A stretch of DNA of 58,302 bases from Willaertia magna (lineage: Eukaryota > Heterolobosea > Eutetramitea > Acrasida > Naegleriidae): positions 1 to 58,302 of the forward strand of contig CADWAF010000252.1 of assembly GCA_902984215.1 (NCBI GenBank), read 5' to 3'. The notes under the pieces are model-generated. The model searched no databases. It saw only the letters and a program-made list of their open reading frames with translations, and had not been told where the DNA came from. A program made the translations under genes and the position numbers. Below, one piece after another: positions 1 to 8,097 of this stretch; the first letter of the stretch is position 1, and each line of letters opens with the position of its first letter.

Positions 1-58
1 CTTTTTGCTGTTTTTCTTCATTTTTTTTTAAATGTGAAAAAATTAAAGTTCAAAAAAA

Positions 59-526
59 ATGAATAAATTTTTGAGGTTCAACACAATCTTTGCTGGAAAG
101 CAAGCAACAAAATTCATACCTAAGAGAGGATTAGAAGAATTTATAGATAAAACAGTATTAGAAGGAAAACCATTAGAAACCGCTGGAAGAGCATGGGGTT
201 TAAAAGAATTAAGAAAAAAATCAATGTCCGATTTACAAAAATTATGGCTAGTTTTAATGAAAGAACGTAATATGTTACTAACTTGTAGATTATTAGCAAA
301 AACAATGGGAGGAAGAATTAATCATCCAGAACGTTTAACAAAAGTAAGAAAAAGTATGGCTAGAATTAAAGAAACAATAGCCGAAAGAGAAAGAGAAGCT
401 AAAAAATTAGCAAGAATAGAATTTGAAAAGAGATTAGCACAAGAATATTATACTTACCCTCCAGTTAATCCTTTAGGTCTTTTAAATAATACTACAAGTG
501 AATCATCTACTACAACAACACAATAA
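59..526 (+). CDS. MRPL47: Mitochondrial large-subunit ribosomal protein uL29m (MRPL47 family)
   Basis: Single-exon gene of 155 residues. Residues 44-75 carry the family signature: GRAW, then a helix ELRKKSMSDLQKLW, then LMKERNML. This is the uL29m core that binds 23S-type rRNA at the polypeptide exit side of the mitochondrial ribosome. The N-terminus (MNKFLRFNTIFAGKQATKF) is basic and lacks acidic residues, which fits a mitochondrial targeting peptide. A charged coiled helix follows at about 95-130. The C-terminus is a Ser/Thr tail. The start is the first ATG, preceded by an A-rich stretch as in other genes here. The gene lies close to the left edge and is complete. Identification rests on the conserved helix pattern. 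The targeting peptide is inferred. Confidence 0.85.
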   Translation: MNKFLRFNTIFAGKQATKFIPKRGLEEFIDKTVLEGKPLETAGRAWGLKELRKKSMSDLQKLWLVLMKERNMLLTCRLLAKTMGGRINHPERLTKVRKSMARIKETIAEREREAKKLARIEFEKRLAQEYYTYPPVNPLGLLNNTTSESSTTTTQ

Positions 527-614
527 ATTTTTAAATTTTTTTTATTTTTTGGATAAATTAAAAGTGTTTAATTATTTTAAATATTATTAAATATTATTAT
601 TTTAAATATTATTA

Positions 615-3600
615 TTACTCAGTTAAACGTTGTTGATTGGAATTATTATGCCTCAATTTACTTTTCATTTTAAGCATTTCTGTTGAAAAATTATTCATTT
701 CCTTTTTTCTTTTATGTTGATAAGCTATCTTTCTATATTTCTTTGTTCCTTCTAAACATTTCTTTGCACGTATGGCATCTTTTACGTGAGCAAAATTTAT
801 AAAAGCACATTTTTGATCTCTAAGTAAATTTAAACTATCTATTGGTCCAAATTGTACAAAATCATTATGAATTGTACTGTAATCCATTTTCATATTGTAA
901 AATCTTCCAACCCATAAATGTCTTGTTGGTTCTTCAGTGTCATCTCTTAAATCATCCTTGTCTGAATCGTTCTCTGTTTCAGGTATACTATTATATGGTG
1001 ATGTTGGTTGTGTATTATTATTTGATGAAGATTCAATTGGTTGTTGATTATCCTTCTTTTCTATTATTGGTGGTGGCGTATTGTTTTGTGTTTTTTGAGG
1101 AGATGATGTATCTCTATGTGAAGATTGTTGATAAGGCATTGTTGGTCCATTACTATTATATCTAGAATTCATTGGAGGATAATGTGGATGTTGAGGAGAA
1201 ACTGATGGATAATCATTTCTTTCATAATCATCATATTCCATTGCATTATTGTGATGTCCATATGGTCTATTATAATACCTACGTTGTTGTATTCCACTAT
1301 TATTATTATATCTATTTCCATCATCATATTTTCTATTATTAAATCTATTTCTATAATCATAATAATCATTATTATTATGCATTGTGTAATCATCATAATA
1401 CATTTTAGGTGGGAATTGTTTTGGATAGTTATTATAATAATTATCATTTATATTTCTCCTTGGTGGTGGGGGTTGATCATAATGGTGATGAGTCATATAA
1501 TTATTATGAGGTGATGCATAACGTGAAGAACTAGAAGTTGTATAGCTTGTAGTAGTATTAGAAGAAACTGAATTCATTGGTGATCTAGGTGGATTAACAT
1601 TCATTGTTTGTGGAGGAGAAGACTTCCTACTCGTTCCAGAAAATGATGAAGAAGACCTTGCACTTGTTGGTGTTGTAGAAATATATTGATTATCTTGTTG
1701 CTGTCTAGGGTAAGATGAGGATCCATACGAAGAAAAGGCTTGTTGTTGTTGTTGATTTAAATTATTACTTGTACTTTCATTTGTATAAGATAGTGGAACA
1801 CCAGGATAAGGTGATGTTTCATTATTCTTTCTTCTTTTAGGTGATAAATTATTAGCACGAGGATCTTGAACAAGATTTGTTGTTTGTTCTCTCTTTCTTT
1901 TTGTGTCATCAAAACTATTTGAATTCATATTCATATTATTAGTTGGTGTTGGAACATTGGTAGGAGTTCCAGTAGCTTTTCCCATCCAATTATATCTATC
2001 CATAGTATATTTATTATTATTAGAAATCATTTCATTATTATTGTTGTCAATTACAGTATTTGTTGTTGTTCTATTAAAATGGTGATAATTACTATTTGGT
2101 TGATTGTTATATAAATTTGAATTTTCAATTACTTGTTTGTTATTATTATTTATAATAGTTGAATTATAATTTAAATCTGATGAAGAATTGCTCTTATTCA
2201 TCATAGATGATGTTGAATTCAAATTATTATTATACATTGGTGGAAAGTTTGGAAAAGGCGTAGGTGGATGAATTGGTAAATTATTTAGTAACTGTTGTGA
2301 AGAATTATTCGTTGTACTTGATGAAAAACTGTTCACAACATTCGTTGGAGTTATTGATGGTTGTAACTGTTGTGGTAAAATTGTAGTTGGTGTATTATTA
2401 GAAATATTATTAGTAAACATCCCTCCTGACAATAAACTAGCACCTGATTGTGGAGTATTAGTAATTGGCAATAAATTTGGTGATAAATCAACAGTATTTG
2501 AAAGATTTTCACAACTAGAAGTAGGAGTTAAACTATCTTTTCCTGTTGTTGATAATGCAACAGCTTTTGTTTTCTTTGAAATTTTAGGTATTGAAATTAA
2601 AGAAAGATGTTTTCGTTTCATATCTTCATTCTCTTCTTTACTCATTGTTGGTGTTGTTGCTGGAGATAATGTTGGAGAAGCAGAAGAAGATACTTTCGTT
2701 GATTTCACTTTCTTCTCGCTTACATAAGATACATTAGAAACAAACTCATTCTTTTGACATATTGCTCCAATAAACTGTTCATCTCTAAATCCCTTTAATC
2801 CTAAATGTTTCATTATCTTTAATTTACTTGGAACCAATAAAAATGATTTATCTTGTTGTGAAATATAACCAGAACCAACTGAATTTTCTTTTTCTAAAGA
2901 ACTATAAATGTCAAAAAGTCTTTCTTCTTCCATTTTACTTTTTGCTTCAAACATCAAAACTATTAAACTAGATGCATCATATTCTGATAATTTATCTAAA
3001 GTAACTCGTTGATTAATATCTATTGAATCAAAATTTAACTGTAAATTATTTTCTGTATCTAAACAATATACATCAAACGTTCCAATATTTTTTCCTTTAT
3101 GTTTAATTACTAGTTTATCACACTTATTCCAATTGGAAGAAGACGTTATTTTCTTTTTACTTTTTCTTGAACGTCTAGATTTTTGTTTTCTTTTTGATTC
3201 TTCTCTTTGCGAAGTTAAATCTTCAGTTTCACTTTCTTCATCAAACTCGGGTTCACTTGTTTCCATTACTTCTTCCTCATCTTCTACTTCTTCTTTTTCT
3301 TCATCTTCCATTTCTTCATCATCATCATCTCTATTGGATTGTTGTAATCGTTTTAAATATAAAACTTGTTGCCTAGATGTCATTTTCTTAGTGTCCATCA
3401 ATGAAATATCTTCATTTGATGCTGAATTATTTTCTAATTTCTCTAATTTCTCCTTTTCTTGTTGTTGTTGTTGTTGAATTAATTGTTGTTGCGCAATTTG
3501 ATCTACCTTTCTAGGTCTACCTGGTCTTCTCTTAACAGGAGGTGAAACTACAGCATTATTATTAACCTCCTCCTTTATTATATTATTATTATTAGTAATA

Positions 3601-4367
3601 TTACTTGTATTTACTTTAACAACTGATTCATTATTATTTGTCGTCAGGCTAGCCTTACTTTCTTGTTGTTGCGTTATATTAGTATTTCCACTATTAGATT
3701 GAATATTAGTAGGTTGAGGAGTAGAAACATTTGTAGGTACTCCTCCTTTCCCAGCTAATAATCTTTTCTTTAAAGGATAAAGTGGAGTAGAAGCTGCAGG
3801 TGAATTCGTTTCCTTTTCTTGTTGTTGTTGTTCAAAACTATTCGTAATCTCCATTTTTTCTTCTTGTTTTAAATTATTTGTAGTAGATGATGAATTATTA
3901 TCATTTGAAGAAAGCATTAAAGCTGCTTGTCCAAGAGAAAACAAGCCTTGAACAGCATCTTCATCTTGTTGATTATTTGTAACATTCTTTCTTTGTTTAT
4001 TATTATTATTATTATTTATCGTAGATTTATTTTCTTCATTATTATTATTATTTGAAGTGTTATTTGTTGTTGGTTGTTTATTTTTTCTAGGTCTTCCTCT
4101 CCTTCCAGTTCCTCCTCCACCTCTTGTGGAAGAACTTGAAGTGTTAGAAGCATTACTTCCACCCCTTTTTGGAGGTCTACCACGTTTTTTAGGGGTATTA
4201 GTAGGTTGTTGTTTTGTTTTTATTGTTTTTTCTTCTTCTTCATCATCAGAGTTATTTATTGCTTCTTCTTCTACAAGATCGGAAAAATCTTCTGAATTAC
4301 TGTCATCACTTTCTTCTTCATAAGTTTCATCTACTTCATCATCTATTGTTTTTCTTCTTCTTGGCAT
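615..4367 (-). CDS. Large nuclear protein with three AT-hooks, SPOC-like domain and C-terminal RRM (Spen-like)
   Basis: Single exon, 1250 residues. The N-terminus is acidic. Three AT-hooks follow: KRGRPPK near 61, GRRGRPRK near 88 and RRPGRPRK near 280. A mixed acidic/basic stretch spans 340-405. A globular segment at about 415-540 resembles a SPOC domain, with its typical ending (SGYIS...FLLVPS...LGLKGFRDEQFIGAI). Then about 600 residues are rich in Asn, Ser, Pro, Tyr and Gln. The C-terminus (about 1148-1220) is an RRM with RNP2 LWVGRF and RNP1 KCAFINFA. SPOC and RRM occur together in Spen-family regulators of transcription and RNA processing, but usually with the RRMs first and SPOC last. 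Here the order is reversed and AT-hooks are added. The RRM and AT-hooks are clear; the SPOC call is moderate. A chromatin or RNA role is inferred. Confidence 0.7.
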   Translation of the reverse strand: MPRRRKTIDDEVDETYEEESDDSNSEDFSDLVEEEAINNSDDEEEEKTIKTKQQPTNTPKKRGRPPKRGGSNASNTSSSSTRGGGGTGRRGRPRKNKQPTTNNTSNNNNNEENKSTINNNNNNKQRKNVTNNQQDEDAVQGLFSLGQAALMLSSNDNNSSSTTNNLKQEEKMEITNSFEQQQQEKETNSPAASTPLYPLKKRLLAGKGGVPTNVSTPQPTNIQSNSGNTNITQQQESKASLTTNNNESVVKVNTSNITNNNNIIKEEVNNNAVVSPPVKRRPGRPRKVDQIAQQQLIQQQQQQEKEKLEKLENNSASNEDISLMDTKKMTSRQQVLYLKRLQQSNRDDDDEEMEDEEKEEVEDEEEVMETSEPEFDEESETEDLTSQREESKRKQKSRRSRKSKKKITSSSNWNKCDKLVIKHKGKNIGTFDVYCLDTENNLQLNFDSIDINQRVTLDKLSEYDASSLIVLMFEAKSKMEEERLFDIYSSLEKENSVGSGYISQQDKSFLLVPSKLKIMKHLGLKGFRDEQFIGAICQKNEFVSNVSYVSEKKVKSTKVSSSASPTLSPATTPTMSKEENEDMKRKHLSLISIPKISKKTKAVALSTTGKDSLTPTSSCENLSNTVDLSPNLLPITNTPQSGASLLSGGMFTNNISNNTPTTILPQQLQPSITPTNVVNSFSSSTTNNSSQQLLNNLPIHPPTPFPNFPPMYNNNLNSTSSMMNKSNSSSDLNYNSTIINNNNKQVIENSNLYNNQPNSNYHHFNRTTTNTVIDNNNNEMISNNNKYTMDRYNWMGKATGTPTNVPTPTNNMNMNSNSFDDTKRKREQTTNLVQDPRANNLSPKRRKNNETSPYPGVPLSYTNESTSNNLNQQQQQAFSSYGSSSYPRQQQDNQYISTTPTSARSSSSFSGTSRKSSPPQTMNVNPPRSPMNSVSSNTTTSYTTSSSSRYASPHNNYMTHHHYDQPPPPRRNINDNYYNNYPKQFPPKMYYDDYTMHNNNDYYDYRNRFNNRKYDDGNRYNNNSGIQQRRYYNRPYGHHNNAMEYDDYERNDYPSVSPQHPHYPPMNSRYNSNGPTMPYQQSSHRDTSSPQKTQNNTPPPIIEKKDNQQPIESSSNNNTQPTSPYNSIPETENDSDKDDLRDDTEEPTRHLWVGRFYNMKMDYSTIHNDFVQFGPIDSLNLLRDQKCAFINFAHVKDAIRAKKCLEGTKKYRKIAYQHKRKKEMNNFSTEMLKMKSKLRHNNSNQQRLTE

Positions 4368-4944
4368 TATAATTATTTTTTATAATAAATATAAATTTTT
4401 TTTTAATAAAATATAAAAATTATTATTTCAATAATATAAATAAATATAAATTTTTTTTATTATTCTTTCTATTTAATTTTTATTCTGTCAACCTTATATT
4501 ATTACTTGTTCTTCTCTAAATATTTTTTCCTCTTTTTTTTTAAAAATTTGAACTCTTTGCACTTTTTTTTCAAAGTTTTGATTGGTTAACAGTTACAACC
4601 AAATTTTTTTTTGCTTTTTTTTTTAACTGCCATAGTATCAGCATTTTAGATGAAGTTGTGGCGTTCGGTTTGTTTTGAATGGCAGGCTTCATCGGAGATC
4701 AAAAACATTGAAAATTCAAGAAGAATGAGTAGTTACTACTACACCAAGTTTAAACTTAAATTTTATCATAGACCATGTTGTTTTCAAATGAAAATAGATG
4801 GTATAATATTATTTGTTTTCATGCACTTCGCTTTGCCAAAATGAAAATAGCGCAAGGCTTCAATTCTTCTTTTTAAAAATGAAAGGGAGGCGTTTTTTGC
4901 AATCAAATTATTAAAAAAAATAATTATTAAATTTTTTTAAAATA
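4368..4944. other. Intergenic, divergent promoter region
   Basis: This lies between the start codons of two divergent genes. It holds T-rich and A-rich runs and a less AT-rich part near 4630-4860. A 64-codon ORF at 4650-4844 shows no recognisable family and no intron-exon continuity, so I do not call it. Promoters of both neighbours should be here, but I see no motif I can name. Confidence 0.5.
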
Positions 4945-5334
4945 ATGCCTATCGATACAAAACTAGAAGTTGGTAAACCTTTCTTGATAGGAAGTGGTTT
5001 TGGTGTTGCTGGTTATCTTGGAGCATGTAGATTAATGAAGGTTAATTGGACAAGAAGTATGTAAAAAGAATTTTATTTTGAAAATTTTATATTCCGAAAA
5101 TTAATTTTTTAACTTTAATTTACAGAGCCTTGGAATATGATTGCAACAATGCTTTTAACAGGAGCTGCACTCCAAGCATATTCTGGTTTCTATGATACAG
5201 TTACTGAAGATCTTTTAAGAAAAAGAAGACTTTTTGTTCAAAGGAGAAAGAAACGTTTCGTTGATGAAAATGTTGTAGATATTCAAAACGATAAAGAATT
5301 ATATCAAACCATCTCTAAAGATTTAAACCAATAA
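4945..5334 (+). CDS. Small two-exon protein with two hydrophobic segments, function unknown
   Basis: Exon 1 is 4945-5056, the intron 5057-5125 (GTATGT...TTACAG) and exon 2 5126-5334. Joining restores one frame across a Lys codon and gives 106 residues. Residues about 12-31 (glycine-rich, FLIGSGFGVAGYLGA) and 41-57 (MIATMLLTGAALQAYSGFY) are hydrophobic and could span a membrane. The segment between and after them is basic (RKRRLFVQRRKKR). The C-terminus is polar. Size, glycine-rich first helix and charge resemble small subunits of mitochondrial inner-membrane complexes, but I recognise no family. The start is the first ATG in frame with exon 2 through the splice. Confidence 0.65.
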
Positions 5335-5813
5335 TTTATTAAAGGATAACAATTATTTTATACATACCATTATTTACGTAATTACGGAAAAGGATTTTAG
5401 GATAGTTTCCAATAATAATAAATTTTTCATCATCTCCCTTCTAAATCCTTTCAAATGTACCAAATCTAACTGTTCGTATTTCAAATTCATCTTCCCTCCT
5501 TGCCCTTTCACTGCCCAGCAAATAGTAATTTAGAAGGCACAACAGGACACTAAAAATACACTGTAATTATTCATCGTTTCTCAAATGTCGTTATTCAGTT
5601 TAACAAGTAAGAAGCCTAGTTTTCTCTTTAGCTACCTTACTCCATTAATAGCATCTGACTAATCAACACACCAAAAACTATAAATTCTTCGAGGGCAGCA
5701 TCCCACCAAGGCAAACTACATTTCAAAAAAATTGTTACGTACAGCAAACAAGCCTTTTGCAAAACAAGTGCATTATTAGTGGAACAATAGAAAGAAAAAG
5801 AATCAATAACACC
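5335..5813. other. Intergenic
   Basis: No ORF with recognisable content. The base composition is less AT-rich than most spacers in the window. An in-frame TTG at 5757 extends the next ORF upstream, but an ATG at 5814 is the better start. Confidence 0.4.
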
Positions 5814-6146
5814 ATGTCTATTAGAGCTATTAATTTTGTAAATAAATTTATCAATAAGACCTACACCCCTATCTATAAGAAGTCCTCTATCATGTTAATG
5901 GGGTTGTCTAATCAAGTGAGATATCATTCAACAATGAATAATCACCAACAACAATTACAGTCAACAGATTTATCTAATTTCCAAACAATGTCTACTTCTA
6001 GTGATATAGATCTAAAGGCCGCAAAGCTATTTGGACTAGCTGTTAATAATTTGAAAAAACTAAAAGAAGAAAAACAAAGGTTGTTAGATATAAAGAAGAG
6101 AACTGATTTTCATTTAAAAGAATTCCATCAACCTAAATCAATGTAA
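5814..6146 (+). CDS. Small protein with probable mitochondrial presequence, function unknown
   Basis: 110 residues from ATG 5814. The open frame continues upstream to 5757 without another ATG. The first 43 residues are rich in Arg, Lys, Asn and hydrophobics with no acidic residue, and contain VRYHST at about 36-41. That looks like a matrix-processing cleavage site (Arg, two or three residues, then Ser-Thr). The rest is a Gln/Ser linker and a charged helix (about 68-103: DLKAAKLFGLAVNNLKKLKE and following) that could form a coiled coil. No family recognised. Mitochondrial import is inferred from composition only. Confidence 0.5.
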   Translation: MSIRAINFVNKFINKTYTPIYKKSSIMLMGLSNQVRYHSTMNNHQQQLQSTDLSNFQTMSTSSDIDLKAAKLFGLAVNNLKKLKEEKQRLLDIKKRTDFHLKEFHQPKSM

Positions 6147-6737
6147 ATTATTGTACATACACCATTAAGTTTTGGTCAATTTTGACAACTGTATTTGTAA
6201 ATACTAATAGTTTTTTAATAAACTGAGCAACTAACATTCAACTTAACCTTTTTCAATAACTTTACAAAGCACCTGCTACAACTCCGCAAGTTGCTTATAA
6301 AAATAATAATATTTTATACAAACAATAAACTCAACTACATTTAAATGCGTAAAGCCCTTACAATCAAAGTAAAAATCCAACCATTCACTAAATAAATATA
6401 TTTACTATTAATTACAATAAGAAAACTGATCAAAAGTACTGCTAAAACGCAAAGAAAACCATTTCAGGTCCTGTCTTTGTATGTGTTTCGCCTTCAATCG
6501 GATTAGCATTACAACGGAAAAACCTTCAAATAAAAGTTGAAACGGGACTTTATGCATTTCTTAAAACTAAAAAAAAATAAAACGTTGTTACACCTTGTTA
6601 TTCACCCAAAATAACATTGACGCTAAAGTATTTTCGCAGTTCTTGTAGCTTTTGTTTTAACAATTATAATATACTAAATCTGTAGTAACGGCCTTTACCT
6701 TGTCTTTTGACACCTTTGTTCTAAATATTCTTTCGAA
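6147..6737. other. Intergenic, probable 5' leader of the antizyme gene
   Basis: No convincing ORF. The part next to 6738 should include the promoter and 5' untranslated region of the downstream gene. The 0-frame of that gene is closed by TGA at 6708-6710. Confidence 0.4.
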
Positions 6738-7506
6738 ATGATGCGAGATGCAATGACGATGATGCTACCTAACATGAATATTTCATGTTATACTCGTAAT
6801 AGAAATTCTATGGGAGGGATGAGAGAAAGCTTGTATTTCTTCAGCCCCGGCAATAAAGGCCCACGGTATTTTTGATGTTCTTATGAACTTTATGTGTAAA
6901 CAACTAGACTTTTCTTATCGTCCTATTTCCTTTGACGATACCCAACAAAGAGATCAATTCTTTGATTTATCTAACCAAATGAACAAATCCATTGATTTTT
7001 TAGCTACTGCTGTTGAACCTATTCTAAGTACTAGTACGAAACAACATTCTCTACATTCATTACCTGCTGTTATGTTTATTTATAATATTTCTCCTGCACA
7101 TGATGAAGATGAATATAGTTATAGAAGAAATGTTTTAGAAGATGACGAATCTAGTTATACTTCAACTTCCGAAGATGAAGAAGATGTTGTTATGGGAGAT
7201 GCTGAGAATTCACGCACTGCAAATGATAGTAGAAGAAGCATTACAGGAATTATAAATTTTGATCTTAAAGAAATTACTATCTATCCACCTTCAAATCTTT
7301 CCGATTTAAATAAGAATTCAATTATTAATATAATGGATATTGCTGAAGTGATTGGTTTGACTAAGATGTATATTTATTTAGAAAAGAATCATTCTGAAGT
7401 TAAAGAGTTTGCAAAAGGCTTTAGATATGCTGGATTTGAGGTAGTTTCACCTAGTGTTAAACATTTAAATGCTAACGAATGGTTATTATTTGGTTCTGAA
7501 TTGTAA
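6738..7506 (+). CDS. OAZ: Ornithine decarboxylase antizyme, expressed by +1 ribosomal frameshifting
   Basis: Two overlapping frames form one gene. The first runs from ATG 6738 through 45 codons and ends GPRYF-TGA (stop 6873-6875). The second is open in the +1 frame from 6874 to 7506, and together they give about 255 residues. The C-terminal part matches antizymes: IAEVIGLTKMYIYLEKNH, then FRYAGFEVVSP and a final F-x-x-E. Animal antizymes share the pattern (V-x-I, KN, F-x-x-x-GFE-x-V-x-P). The GPR just before the 0-frame stop is the conserved antizyme shift context (GPRWCS-stop in animals). Antizyme binds ornithine decarboxylase, sends it to the proteasome without ubiquitin and inhibits polyamine uptake. 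Polyamines stimulate the frameshift, giving feedback. An acidic Ser/Glu stretch near 125-150 is lineage-specific. The second-frame ATG (6883) is not needed if shifting occurs. Confidence 0.85.
6861..6880 (+). promoter_or_regulatory. Programmed +1 frameshift site (TTT TGA T)
   Basis: The 0-frame reads CCA CGG TAT TTT TGA. Skipping T6873 gives TTT GAT GTT CTT and enters the long downstream frame. The slow stop codon after a slippery or weakly pairing P-site codon is the known antizyme mechanism (TCC TGA T in most animals, other codons in some lineages). The upstream CCA CGG T closely resembles the animal CCT CGG T context. I did not establish a downstream pseudoknot. Confidence 0.8.
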
Positions 7507-8097
7507 ACAGTTTGTTTTTTGTATGATGTTTAGGTTATTTATTATTACTGTAAATAATATATTGGTTTAAGATGTTCATTTAAGGTTTAGAGATTTAAGG
7601 AAAGGAAATGAATTTATTCTATTAGAGATGATATAATTAAAAGGTTTTAAAGGTTTATCATACTGGAATGACGGGCGGAATAGAACTAGTCAAAAAGAAA
7701 TTGTTCTTTTGACATTTGACTCCAAGAGTTAGTTCTATTCATTTGAAACCCTGAAAATAAGTTTGAGGCTTTTTTGATCTTTTAGTGGAATGACTTTCTT
7801 TTAGGGTAGATTGGATTTCTTTCAAATTGATTTTGATAAAAGGAAAATTTGTCTAGTTGTTAAATAAATTTCATTTTAAAAAATAAATTATTTAATTTTT
7901 AAAATATAAAACTTTACAAAAAAAAAATAAAAAGTATAAAATATTTGAACAACATGCAAATTTTGGAAAGGTAATGCTCCAAACGGTTATTGTCTCTTTT
8001 AGTGTTTGACAGCGAAATTAACTTTGCCAAATCTCAAAAAAGGCCTTCTAAAAGCAAAGGCTTCTCCAAGTCCTATTTTAAATTCATAATTAAAAAA
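7507..8097. other. Intergenic, antizyme 3' region and promoter of the PH-VPS9 gene
   Basis: It contains a nested inverted repeat (7678-7740) in a comparatively GC-rich stretch, then an A+T-rich leader. The downstream frame is open from a TTG at 7990, but no ATG occurs before 8098. Confidence 0.4.
7678..7740. repeat. Nested inverted repeat, potential stem-loop
   Basis: Outer arms: GAATAGAACT at 7678-7687 and its perfect complement at 7731-7740. Inner arms: 7689-7699 and 7704-7713 (GTCAAAA with TTTTGAC, then GAA with TTC, one unpaired A), with a four-base loop. It lies about 170 bases after the antizyme stop. It may be a 3' untranslated structure or a remnant of a small inverted-repeat element. 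Confidence 0.55.

Noticed and set aside
4650..4844. 64-codon plus-strand ORF in the divergent promoter region
   Set aside because: No recognisable content, no splice continuity, and the composition matches spacer DNA.
7990..8097. N-terminal extension of the PH-VPS9 protein from a TTG codon
   Set aside because: A non-ATG start is unlikely in a eukaryote when an ATG in an A-rich context lies at 8098 before the PH domain. The same reasoning was applied at 5757, 11921, 29730 and 30029.
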